The notes: a model not told the origin generated them from the sequence alone. Counted from the stretch's first letter, positions 1 through 7,424 are shown. The stretch: DNA of 11,375 bases from Bacteroidales bacterium (GCA_017554135.1 JAFZIX010000155.1:1-11375), one strand, 5' to 3'. A program made the numbers and translations.

Positions 1-332
1 CAGGCCCAGTCGATGGCCTCGGTCTTGAAGTAATCTCCGAAACTCCAGTTGCCGAGCATCTCGAACATAGTATGATGGTAGGTGTCGTGCCCCACTTCCT
101 CCAGGTCGTTGTGCTTGCCGCTCACGCGGAGGCACTTCTGGCTGTCGGTCGCGCGTTTCATGGCCGGAGTGGCATTTCCGAGGAAGATGTCCTTGAACTG
201 GTTCATACCCGCATTCGTAAACATCAGGGTCGGGTCATTCTTTACAACCATTGGAGCGGACGGCACGACAGTGTGTCCCTTAGAGGCGAAAAAGTCCAGA
301 AATTTCTGGCGTATTTCCTTTGAAGTCAGCAT
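1..332 (-). CDS. alaS: Alanyl-tRNA synthetase, N-terminal part (cut by window edge)
   Basis: The enzyme charges tRNA-Ala with alanine in the cytoplasm and is essential for translation. The minus strand starting at 332 encodes 110 codons beginning MLTSKEIRQKF and containing the class II AlaS catalytic-core signatures NDPTLMFTNAGMNQFKD (about residues 32-48), a QKCLRVSGKHNDLEEVG block and MFEMLGNWSFGDYF. These match the start of bacterial AlaS closely, so the identity is very secure. The SGKHNDLEEVGHDTYHHT variant looks like the Bacteroidota form. The remaining roughly 760 residues lie beyond base 1. The start at 332 is chosen because it gives the usual N-terminus and lies about 25-28 bases below a well-formed promoter; no Shine-Dalgarno is visible. 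It is divergent from the SusCD cluster and probably unrelated to it functionally. Confidence 0.97.
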   Translation of the reverse strand, partial: MLTSKEIRQKFLDFFASKGHTVVPSAPMVVKNDPTLMFTNAGMNQFKDIFLGNATPAMKRATDSQKCLRVSGKHNDLEEVGHDTYHHTMFEMLGNWSFGDYFKTEAIDWA

Positions 333-363
333 AATAGTAAGCAGTATCTAAAGTACAATCCTA

Positions 364-395
364 CAAAGATACTGCTTTTTTGGATAAATGGCAAA
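364..395 (-). promoter_or_regulatory. Bacteroides-type promoter for alaS
   Basis: Read on the minus strand, TTTG at 395-392 is followed after 20 bases by TATCTTTG at 371-364. This matches the Bacteroidota housekeeping promoter (-33 TTTG, -7 TAnnTTTG, spacing about 19-21). The expected transcription start near 357-360 would leave a leader of about 25-28 bases before the alaS ATG. The TTTG of the -33 box is itself part of a second TATCTTTG at 399-392, so the octamer occurs twice, 28 bases apart. The second copy has no clear -33 partner further upstream. Confidence 0.75.
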
Positions 396-405
396 GATAG
401 GCTCT

Positions 406-444
406 TCGCGTACGCGTGTTTAAAGAAATAGGACGCGCACGCGA
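406..444. repeat. GC-rich imperfect inverted repeat in the alaS/SusC divergent region
   Basis: TCGCGTACGCGT at 406-417 and ACGCGCACGCGA at 433-444 are inverted copies with a 15-base spacer and one mismatch (A412 against C438). If transcribed from the minus strand the mismatch becomes a U-G wobble. The left arm also contains the perfect 10-bp palindrome CGCGTACGCG (407-416). It stands out against very AT-rich flanks. It lies about 11 bases upstream of the alaS -33 box, outside the predicted alaS transcript, so a DNA-binding site is more likely than an RNA structure. No regulator is identified. Confidence 0.6.
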
Positions 445-550
445 CGGAGTTTTTAAAAAATTTTTGGAATTCTAATTATTTTTTCCGAAATTGCCGGCTC
501 AAATGCACTTATTGGGCCCTGACCCAAAATGCCTTGGTAATTCGATTACT

Positions 551-568
551 AGTATAGTTAGTATAGTT
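551..568 (+). repeat. Tandem 9-bp direct repeat upstream of the SusC gene
   Basis: AGTATAGTT occurs twice back to back (551-559 and 560-568), ending 25 bases before the SusC ATG at 594. It lies where a -7 element or a regulator site for the SusCD cluster would be expected. The bases TATAGTTT at 562-569 are the nearest approach to a -7 box, but they do not match TAnnTTTG well and TTG at 534-536 is too far away (25 bases) for a standard -33. I therefore call it only a repeat and possible operator or promoter part. Confidence 0.5.
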
Positions 569-593
569 TATTGTTTAATTTAAAAAATGGCTT

Positions 594-3500
594 ATGAGAA
601 AATTTAAGCTCTTTATCACCTCTGTGATGCTCTTCGCAGGCATTCTTGCCTCTGCACAGAACATTACTGTCAAGGGTGTTGTCACAGATGCTTCCGGAGC
701 CCCCATCCCGGGTGCCGGCGTCATCGTGCAAGGAACCACCAAGGGTGTAGCCACCGGACTCGACGGCGAATATTCCATCCAGGTTCCCGGCAACGCAACC
801 CTTGTTTTCTCTTCCGTGGGCTATGAAACCAAGATCATCCCGGTCGAGAAAAAGTCGGTTATCAATGTGGTACTCTCCGACGACTCACAGATGCTTGACG
901 AAACCATCGTGGTCGCGTTCGGTACTACCACCAAAGAGGCCTTTACGGGTTCCGCATCCGTGCTGAAGGCTGACGACATCCAGAAGCGCCAGACGACGAA
1001 CATCGCCAACGCTCTCGTGGGTTCAGTCGCCGGTCTGCAGATGAAGGGAGCCTCAGGTGCTCCTGGTGCAGGCAGCGGTTCCATCAACATCCGCGGTATT
1101 TCCTCCCTCTATGCAGGAACCGACCCGCTGGTTATCGTTGACGGCGCTCCTTACACCGCATCGCTTTCCAACATTCCTCAGAGCGACATCGAGTCCGTGA
1201 CCGTCCTTAAGGACGCCGCCTCCGCAGCTCTGTATGGCGCCCGTGGTGCTTCCGGCGTTATCATCGTCACCACCAAGAAGGGCCGCTCCAACGATGCAGT
1301 TGTCAACCTCGACGTTAAGTGGGGTGTCAACTCCCGTTCAATTCCCGACTATGACTTCATCACCGATCCCGGTGAGTACTACGAAGCATACTATGCCCAG
1401 TTGTACAACCTGTACTTCTATGGCAGGGGCCAGTCTTCGGCAGTGGCAAACGTGAACGCCAACACCCAGATGCTCAGCGACCTCAAGTACCAGGTTTACA
1501 CAATTCCGGACGGCGAGCAGCTGATCGGCACCAATGGCAAGCTCAATCCTAACGCCAAACTTGGTTACAAGATGACTTCCGGCGGTGAGGACTACTGGTT
1601 CCAGCCTGAAAACTGGACTGACCTCGCCTACAAGAAGGCCCTCCGCAAGGAGTATGTCGCCAGCGTTTCCGGCGGTACCGACAAGGCATCCTTCTATTCC
1701 AGCGTCAGCTACCTCAACGAAGACGGTGTCATCGACTTCTCCGGATACGAGCGTCTCAGCGCCCGTCTCAAGGCAGACTATCAGGCAAAGAAGTGGCTCA
1801 AGCTCGGTGCAAACGTTGGCTTCGTGAATTCTGTCACGACCTCCAACCCTAACATGGGCACCTCTCTTGGTTCCACCAACCTGATGTACTACACCTCTCA
1901 CATTGCACCTATCTATCCCGTGCACGTGTGGGTTCTCGATGCAAACGGCAACCCCGTTATCCGCACCGATGCTAACGGAAATCCTCAGTACGACTACGGT
2001 ATCGCCGGAGCAGACTATCCTGTGAACCGCGCATTCCTGCAGACCGGTAACCCTATCGGCAGCAACAGGTACAATGTGGATAAGACCAATGGCAACCAGA
2101 TGAACGGCAACTTCGTGGCCGACTTCACCATCTCCGACCACCTCTCCGCTAACATCACTTCCACCGTCATCTGGGGTTCCACTCGTTATTCCCACTATGA
2201 CAACTCCCTGTACGGACCTAAGGTCAGTGTGAACGGCCAGCTCTACAAGAGCGCTTCCACCACCATCCGTACCAACAATATCCAGAGCCTTACCTACGTG
2301 AACCAGATCGGTGACTTCAACGTCAACATCATTGCCGGTCACGAATGGTACGACACCAACAGCACCAGCCTCTATGCAGAAGGCCAGGGTCTCTACAGCC
2401 CTCAGATTCTCGAACTCAATGCTGCTGCCAACACTCAGTATGATTCCGGTTCATCTTCTTCGGAATACAACGTTGAAGGTTACTTCGCAAGCGCACAGTT
2501 CAACTATGCACAGAAGTACTATGCTTCCGCTTCCTTCCGTCGTGATGCAACCTCTTACTTCGACAAGGATCACCGCTGGGGTAACTTCTGGTCTTTGGGT
2601 GCTGCCTGGATCGTGAGCAAGGAAGCTCTGTTCGGCAACAACAACATTTTCGACCTCCTCAAACTGAAGGCCTCCATCGGTCAGCAGGGTAACGACGATA
2701 TCGGTGCATGGGCATATACAGACCTCTACACCCTTTCCAAGACCGGAACCTACACCATGGCACCTTCCTTCGCCCGTATCGGTAACAAGGATATCACCTG
2801 GGAAACCACGACCAACCGCAACATCGGTGCTGAATTCAGCCTCTACAAGGGTCGCCTCTCCGGTAGTGTAGATTTCTACTCCAAGATTTCCGACGGCCAG
2901 CTCTTCTGGCTCTCCGTTGCTGAATCCATCGGTTCCCGCGGCTACTATGGCAACATGGGTAAGATCCGCAACAACGGTGTCGAACTCGTTTTGAATGCAG
3001 ACCTCGTCCGCACCAAGGACTTTGTCTGGTCTGCCAGTTTCAACATCGCAAGCAACAAGGACAAGATCCTCGAACTTCCTGAGACCAAGAAGATCGAAGG
3101 CACCAAGGGCTTCACCGAAAGCAGCCTCTGGCTCGAAGAAGGTGGCTCCATGTACAGCGCTTTCCGTCACGTGTTTGCAGGTCTCGACGATAATGGCCAG
3201 GCTCTCTACTGGGTTGATGACGACCTCAACGGTGCAGTCAACCGTCCCGGCTCCAAGTATTCTTCGACGACTACCAACCCTAACGTGGCATCCTACTACA
3301 ACCTCGGAAGCATGCTTCCCAAGGCATTCGGCGGTCTTTCCACCACCATCCGCTTCAAGGGCATCGATGCAACCGCTTCCTTCGACTATCAGATCGGCGG
3401 CAAGATCTACGACACTGCTTATGCAGGATATATGGAGCCTTGCTACACCTCTTCTGATGCAGGTTCCACCTTCCATAAGGATTGGTACAGGTCCTGGAGC

Positions 3501-3812
3501 CCGGACAACACCAGCAGCAACATTCCTCGCTGGCAGTATGGCGACCAGTTCACCGCTGCGGCATCCGACCGCTTCCTCGTGAACGCAAGTTACTTCAACT
3601 TCCAGTCCTTCTCTGTTGGTTACACTCTTCCCGAGAAGACCACCAAGGGCCTTGGCATTTCGAAGGTTCGCTTCTATGCAATGGGTGAAAACCTCAAGTT
3701 CTGGTCTGCCCGCAAGGGTCTCGATCCCAGGTACTCCTACACCGGCAACACCTATGTTTCCGTCTATTCTCCTGTCCGCACTATTTCGGGCGGTGTTCAG
3801 TTGACTTTCTAA
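594..3812 (+). CDS. SusC/RagA-family TonB-dependent outer-membrane transporter
   Basis: This 1072-residue protein is an outer-membrane beta-barrel importer powered by TonB/ExbBD, taking ligand from its SusD partner. A Sec signal peptide (MRKFKLFITSVMLFAGILASA) ends near residue 21. Residues about 24-95 are the carboxypeptidase-regulatory-like N-terminal extension typical of SusC (VKGVVTDASGAPIPGAGV, then VFSSVGYET). DETIVVAFGTTTKEAFTG (102-119) is the usual linker and TonB-box region. The plug runs from about 114 to 230 with INIRGISS, PLVIVDGAPY and ASAALYGARGASGVIIVTTKKG-type signatures. The rest is barrel, ending in LTF with the terminal aromatic expected of a barrel protein. The length is normal for the family. 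The start is supported by the signal peptide; the upstream region is AT-rich with no Shine-Dalgarno. It heads the cluster, 18 bp before the SusD gene. The substrate is not readable from sequence; the downstream protease suggests peptides. Confidence 0.95.
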   Translation: MRKFKLFITSVMLFAGILASAQNITVKGVVTDASGAPIPGAGVIVQGTTKGVATGLDGEYSIQVPGNATLVFSSVGYETKIIPVEKKSVINVVLSDDSQMLDETIVVAFGTTTKEAFTGSASVLKADDIQKRQTTNIANALVGSVAGLQMKGASGAPGAGSGSINIRGISSLYAGTDPLVIVDGAPYTASLSNIPQSDIESVTVLKDAASAALYGARGASGVIIVTTKKGRSNDAVVNLDVKWGVNSRSIPDYDFITDPGEYYEAYYAQLYNLYFYGRGQSSAVANVNANTQMLSDLKYQVYTIPDGEQLIGTNGKLNPNAKLGYKMTSGGEDYWFQPENWTDLAYKKALRKEYVASVSGGTDKASFYSSVSYLNEDGVIDFSGYERLSARLKADYQAKKWLKLGANVGFVNSVTTSNPNMGTSLGSTNLMYYTSHIAPIYPVHVWVLDANGNPVIRTDANGNPQYDYGIAGADYPVNRAFLQTGNPIGSNRYNVDKTNGNQMNGNFVADFTISDHLSANITSTVIWGSTRYSHYDNSLYGPKVSVNGQLYKSASTTIRTNNIQSLTYVNQIGDFNVNIIAGHEWYDTNSTSLYAEGQGLYSPQILELNAAANTQYDSGSSSSEYNVEGYFASAQFNYAQKYYASASFRRDATSYFDKDHRWGNFWSLGAAWIVSKEALFGNNNIFDLLKLKASIGQQGNDDIGAWAYTDLYTLSKTGTYTMAPSFARIGNKDITWETTTNRNIGAEFSLYKGRLSGSVDFYSKISDGQLFWLSVAESIGSRGYYGNMGKIRNNGVELVLNADLVRTKDFVWSASFNIASNKDKILELPETKKIEGTKGFTESSLWLEEGGSMYSAFRHVFAGLDDNGQALYWVDDDLNGAVNRPGSKYSSTTTNPNVASYYNLGSMLPKAFGGLSTTIRFKGIDATASFDYQIGGKIYDTAYAGYMEPCYTSSDAGSTFHKDWYRSWSPDNTSSNIPRWQYGDQFTAAASDRFLVNASYFNFQSFSVGYTLPEKTTKGLGISKVRFYAMGENLKFWSARKGLDPRYSYTGNTYVSVYSPVRTISGGVQLTF

Positions 3813-3816
3813 ATCT

Positions 3817-3822
3817 AAGGAG
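3817..3822 (+). promoter_or_regulatory. Strong Shine-Dalgarno for the SusD gene
   Basis: AAGGAG lies 8 bases before the ATG at 3831, in the 18-bp gap after the SusC stop. Strong Shine-Dalgarno sequences are uncommon in Bacteroidota, so this supports the chosen start and suggests high translation of the SusD partner. Confidence 0.7.
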
Positions 3823-3830
3823 ATACGAAT

Positions 3831-5504
3831 ATGAAAGCAATATATAAAATCAGTCTGATTGCAGCAGTTGTCATGTTTTTTGCCAACTCCTGCATCAAGG
3901 AAGTTGACCCTCAGACTTCAACCATTACCGAAGAGCAGGCATTGAATGCTCCCGGCGCATTCCAGGGTTTCGTGGATGCAATCACCGGATCCCTTGTCGG
4001 CGAATTCACCTACTCAGGTTCAAACCAGTATCCTTGGGACTTCGGTTATCCTTCCTTCTACATCATGTGGGATGTGATGGGACAGGATATCGTTCCTCAG
4101 GACGGTGGCAGCGAATGGTATTCTACATGGTACCAGTGCGGCACCGGCCTTGGCCCCGGCTATGCCGTCTGCCAGCTCCCCTGGACATACTACTATAAGT
4201 GGATCAAGAACTGCAACACCGTTCTTAGTGTTGCCGGCGAGACACCCAGCGACAGCCAGAAGGCCGGCGCAGGTATCGCACACGCAATGCGCGCCATGTT
4301 CTACATGGATCTTGCCCGCATGTTCTCCGAGAAGAGCTATGGTGCAGATAAAAACTCCATCACCGTTCCTATCGTAGACGAGAATACCACTCCTACCATC
4401 GCATGTAACAATCCCCGTGCGACCAACGAAAAGATCTGGGGCTTCATCATGGACGATCTTGACGCAGCAGAAACCCTGCTTTCCGGATATATCCGTCCCA
4501 ACAAGTACGTTCCCGACACCACCGTTGTTTACGGCCTCAAGGCACGTGCATATCTTGAAATGGAAGATTGGGCAAACGCAGCCACCTATGCCAAGAAGGC
4601 ACAGAACGGCTACACCCTTCTCACCGAGGCTCAGTATCTTTCCAAGACCGACGGCTTCAACACTCCTAACGATGCCTGGATGTTCGGCTTGACCTTCAAG
4701 TCCAGCGATCCTAACATTCTCGCTAACGACGCCGACTCCTGCTGGGGCTCCCAGATGATCCCCGAGGTCAGCGCCTCCGGTTGCGGCTATGCTGCAAACT
4801 ATGTAGGTCCCAAGCGTATTGACGCTCACCTCTATAGCACCATCCCCGCCACCGACTTCAGGAAGAAGTGCTTCATCGATCCCGCTATCGATGCTATGAC
4901 CGAGGCCGATCGCCTGACTGCTCTTGCCGCATATACCGACGATCCCGCCGGTGTCTACAAGACCGGTTACACCGTCAGTGAAAGCGGAGACCTCGGCTGC
5001 GTCGCTCTCAAGTTCCGTCCGAAGAACGGTGAGCACGCCGACCAGTATGCCGCATTCTGCGTTGCAGTTCCTATCATGCGCGTTGAGGAAATGTACCTCA
5101 TCGAGGCAGAGGCAACCGGTATGCAGGCTGGCAAGGAAGCTGAAGGTATCGCCCTCCTTACCGCATTTGCAAAGACCCGTGATGCCAGTTACACCTACGG
5201 CACCCACAACGAACTCTATAACAACTCCGCTACTCCTGCATTCCAGAACGAGTGCTGGTGGCAGCGCCGTGTCGAACTTTGGGGCGAAGGTTTCGCAACC
5301 AAGGACATCAAGCGTCTGAACAAGGGTATTATCCGCAGTTATGCAGGCACCAACCATATCGACTCTTTCCAGTGGAATTCCGATACTCCTCCCCAGTGGA
5401 TGACCCTCTGCTTTGTGGGAACCGAGGCCAACTACAATTCCGCACTTGTTCAGAACACTGTTCCTGAACCTCACGACGGAAACGATGCCGCTTTTGTTTG
5501 GTAA
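3831..5504 (+). CDS. SusD/RagB-family nutrient-binding outer-membrane lipoprotein
   Basis: This is the surface lipoprotein that caps the SusC barrel and binds the ligand before import. The 557-residue protein begins with a lipoprotein signal peptide with lipobox ANSC, placing lipid on Cys21; the mature start CIKEVDPQ has charged residues compatible with surface export. SusD hallmarks are the helical TPR-like segments (AMRAMFYMDLARMFS near 150-165; VYGLKARAYLEMEDWANAATYAKKA near 230-255) and the C-terminal MRVEEMYLIEAEA and RRVELWGEGFATKDIKRLNKG motifs. It directly follows its SusC partner with a good Shine-Dalgarno. It is unusual in having 11 cysteines besides the lipid cysteine, at 103, 114, 128, 192, 304, 318, 347, 390, 410, 475 and 527; 103 and 114 are close enough to form a small disulfide loop. 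The family call is secure; the ligand is unknown. Confidence 0.95.
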   Translation: MKAIYKISLIAAVVMFFANSCIKEVDPQTSTITEEQALNAPGAFQGFVDAITGSLVGEFTYSGSNQYPWDFGYPSFYIMWDVMGQDIVPQDGGSEWYSTWYQCGTGLGPGYAVCQLPWTYYYKWIKNCNTVLSVAGETPSDSQKAGAGIAHAMRAMFYMDLARMFSEKSYGADKNSITVPIVDENTTPTIACNNPRATNEKIWGFIMDDLDAAETLLSGYIRPNKYVPDTTVVYGLKARAYLEMEDWANAATYAKKAQNGYTLLTEAQYLSKTDGFNTPNDAWMFGLTFKSSDPNILANDADSCWGSQMIPEVSASGCGYAANYVGPKRIDAHLYSTIPATDFRKKCFIDPAIDAMTEADRLTALAAYTDDPAGVYKTGYTVSESGDLGCVALKFRPKNGEHADQYAAFCVAVPIMRVEEMYLIEAEATGMQAGKEAEGIALLTAFAKTRDASYTYGTHNELYNNSATPAFQNECWWQRRVELWGEGFATKDIKRLNKGIIRSYAGTNHIDSFQWNSDTPPQWMTLCFVGTEANYNSALVQNTVPEPHDGNDAAFVW

Positions 5505-5524
5505 CCTTTAAAGACTAGATCCAT

Positions 5525-6388
5525 ATGAAAAAATTTGCATACATTATCAGTATAGCCCTGCTCGGTTTCTTCGCCGCTTCTTGCACGGAGCAGGAAGGAA
5601 CCGTGCCCGGCAGCGATGGACAGCCCAAAGTGACTATCTATCAGTATACTCCCTCTGCGGAGTACAACTCCGACGAGGATGTGAATATCCGTTTCGTAAA
5701 GAACAGCCAGACCAAGTCCGCCAAGTATCTTCTCGAACTTACCAAAGATAAGGAAGCCGCTATCGAGGCCAACGGCGAAAAGGCTTATGTTGAAAAGGTT
5801 CTCGCCAACGGTACCGATATCAATTTCACCGACGAAGGTATCTTCGATCTTCTGCTCACCGGACTTGCCAACTACTACGATATCACCGTAGTAGCCGTCA
5901 ATGGAGGAAAGCAGGAAGTCAGTTCCACCACATTCGCCGGACTGGCTTGGAAAGCCGGAAAGAAAGGCACTTATGCATTTGGAGGAGCACGTATCAAGAC
6001 TGACTTTGGTGCAGCAACCGCTACTACCGAACTCCAGCAGTGCGAGAGTGATGATAAACTCTTCCGCTTCAAAGACCTGTATGGCCCTGGCAAGAGCTTG
6101 AAATTCAAGATGACCGATGATGATCCTGTGGATACCGGGACTTATGGCCTGATCCGTTATTTCCGTGTCGAGAGACAGGCAACTCCTATTGTAGATCCTA
6201 CATACGGAGCAATCGATGTTATCGACTTCGGTTATTCCCTTGGAGACGCCTACTTCTATGATTACGGTTACAACTGCTATAAGTACGATGATGACGACTA
6301 TTGTGTCTTGCAGGTACGTTATCTCGTATCTCTTGGAGCATTGGTTAATGCCTATGGCGCCTCTGCAGATATCTTCCAGGTAGATTAA
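5525..6388 (+). CDS. SusE-position outer-membrane lipoprotein, function unknown
   Basis: I do not recognise a specific family. The 287-residue product has a lipoprotein signal peptide (MKKFAYIISIALLGFFAASC, lipid on Cys20), followed by an acidic segment TEQEGT compatible with surface display. Residues about 32-137 look like one fibronectin type III or Ig-like beta-sandwich domain (alternating strands, YDITVVAVNGGK, then SSTTFAGL). Residues about 140-287 form a second beta-rich, tyrosine- and aspartate-rich domain containing two cysteines flanking an aspartate cluster (C251 YKYDDDDY C260). The position directly after SusD (20-bp gap) and the architecture resemble SusE/SusF-like accessory binding lipoproteins, which hold substrate at the cell surface, but no starch-binding signature is visible. 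No Shine-Dalgarno precedes the ATG at 5525; the signal peptide supports this start. Confidence 0.85.
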   Translation: MKKFAYIISIALLGFFAASCTEQEGTVPGSDGQPKVTIYQYTPSAEYNSDEDVNIRFVKNSQTKSAKYLLELTKDKEAAIEANGEKAYVEKVLANGTDINFTDEGIFDLLLTGLANYYDITVVAVNGGKQEVSSTTFAGLAWKAGKKGTYAFGGARIKTDFGAATATTELQQCESDDKLFRFKDLYGPGKSLKFKMTDDDPVDTGTYGLIRYFRVERQATPIVDPTYGAIDVIDFGYSLGDAYFYDYGYNCYKYDDDDYCVLQVRYLVSLGALVNAYGASADIFQVD

Positions 6389-6407
6389 TTCTCTCTATTA
6401 TTTAATT

Positions 6408-6447
6408 ATTCCGGGCTGTCTGTTTTATACACCGGCCCGGAATTTTT
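6408..6447 (+). terminator. Hairpin plus T run inside the cluster (terminator-like or attenuator)
   Basis: ATTCCGGGCTG (6408-6418) pairs with CGGCCCGGAAT (6433-6443), giving 11 base pairs of which one is a T-G wobble, around a 14-base loop. It is followed by TTTTT (6443-6447; the first T is also in the stem). This is the form of a factor-independent terminator. It lies 20 bases after the stop of the SusE-position gene and ends 9 bases before the next ATG at 6457, leaving no room for a separate promoter after it. It may therefore act as a leaky terminator, as an mRNA-stabilising 3' end for the SusCD part, or as a structure limiting translation of the next gene. Confidence 0.7.
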
Positions 6448-6456
6448 CATACAAAT

Positions 6457-7419
6457 ATGAAGCATATAGGTTTTATTATCACCATCCCGGTACTGTTGTT
6501 CTTCGCCGGATGCAACGAACCGAAGGAGGATCCCACTCCTGAGGTTCTGAAAATCAGTCCCGCAAGAGTGACATCCGAACCCGGAAACGGACACGAAATA
6601 CAGTTCAAGGTCACCTGCGACAAAGCATTCGAATCAGCCATTGAAAATGCGCCCTGGGCCAGCATCTCTTCAAGCACGGAGGACGGCAATGGTGGCACGG
6701 TAATAAAGATTATGCTTTCCGCCAACAACACGGAATCCGACCGCAGCGGGAAACTGGTAATTACCGCCGGTAAAAAGACTGTTGAAGGCGAATTTTCGCA
6801 GCAGCCCGCGTCCAAGTTGTTCCCTGTCAAAGCCATCACGCTCAAGGATACCAATCCTGAAACTCTTTCCGTGAGGCTCCCGGACAACTGGACAATCAGT
6901 TGCGAAGACACCAGCGGAAATAAAGTCAGCTGGTTTACGGTTGAACCTGCCGAAGGCCAGGCCAACATCATCACAAGCGTGGTGTTTCAGGCCCCGAAGC
7001 CGAATTTCGGCAGCGAAACACTGAACGGAATCGCCGTAGTAAAAAGCGGTGACCTCGTGTTCAACATTACAGTCACCCAGGAAGTCAGCAAAATCCTCGG
7101 CAACACCTACGGCCTTTACAACTACGACAGGCAAGGCACCAACATCGCTTATGAGCCGCTGGCGCATCAGGTTTCCGTCCTCAAGAAGAACGATGCGACG
7201 ATAGAATTCCGCATGATAGCCCCCGGATTGAACAGGTTCCTGCTCCTTCGCGGCCTTCCTTCCACTCTCAAGGAAGGGGACGCCGTTTCATTCTCATTGT
7301 TCCAGAACTGGACTAAAGACCTCGATTATTCAAGCGAGGTCAACGCAGAAGTTTTCAAGACCGAAGACGATATGGTATGGCTTCTCAACGGAGATGTCTG
7401 CTATGTGATAAAGAAATAA
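6457..7419 (+). CDS. Lipoprotein with two BACON-like domains
   Basis: The 320-residue product has a lipoprotein signal peptide (MKHIGFIITIPVLLFFAGC, lipid on Cys19), then the acid-rich linker NEPKEDPTPE compatible with surface export. Residues about 32-117 look like a BACON domain: a conserved Trp (APWASIS), then NNTESDRSGKLVITAG and a strand ending EGEFSQQP. Residues about 125-210 look like a second, more divergent copy (DNWTISCED, SGDLVFNITVTQEV). Residues 211-320 are an unassigned beta-rich end. BACON domains occur in Bacteroidota glycan- and protein-degrading enzymes and lipoproteins as spacers or binding modules; here there is no catalytic domain, so a structural or substrate-binding role at the surface is inferred. 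It starts just after the hairpin, has no Shine-Dalgarno, and its stop is 12 bp before the protease start, which argues for co-expression. Confidence 0.82.
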   Translation: MKHIGFIITIPVLLFFAGCNEPKEDPTPEVLKISPARVTSEPGNGHEIQFKVTCDKAFESAIENAPWASISSSTEDGNGGTVIKIMLSANNTESDRSGKLVITAGKKTVEGEFSQQPASKLFPVKAITLKDTNPETLSVRLPDNWTISCEDTSGNKVSWFTVEPAEGQANIITSVVFQAPKPNFGSETLNGIAVVKSGDLVFNITVTQEVSKILGNTYGLYNYDRQGTNIAYEPLAHQVSVLKKNDATIEFRMIAPGLNRFLLLRGLPSTLKEGDAVSFSLFQNWTKDLDYSSEVNAEVFKTEDDMVWLLNGDVCYVIKK

Positions 7420-7424
7420 GGAGG
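7420..7424 (+). promoter_or_regulatory. Shine-Dalgarno deciding the protease start
   Basis: GGAGG directly follows the stop of the preceding gene. It is 7 bases from the ATG at 7432 but only 1 base from the in-frame ATG at 7426. The correct spacing selects 7432, giving MKKALFTLVLSF, a normal signal-peptide start. Confidence 0.75.

Noticed and set aside
72..351. Two overlapping plus-strand open frames of 83 and 89 codons
   Set aside because: They overlap the alaS start region, which is clearly coding on the minus strand. Their translations show no domain or signal features.
462..490. Weak dyad TTTTGGAA / TTCCGAAA in the divergent region
   Set aside because: Eight pairs including a wobble, in AT-rich sequence with a 13-base loop, are likely by chance and not followed by a T run.
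512..527. Short dyad TTGGG / CCCAA around a GGGCCC core upstream of the SusC gene
   Set aside because: A five-pair stem is too short to support a call. It could be an operator half-site, but nothing else supports that.
587..607. Seven-codon open frame (ATG GCT TAT, including stop) overlapping the SusC start
   Set aside because: It could be a translational control element, but it has no ribosome-binding site, and such short frames arise easily by chance in AT-rich leaders.
1338..5474. Long minus-strand open frames of 334, 341 and 484 codons opposite the SusC and SusD genes
   Set aside because: They lie wholly inside well-supported genes, have no recognisable protein features, and are explained by strong codon bias: the sense strand avoids TTA, CTA and TCA, so the antisense strand has few stops.
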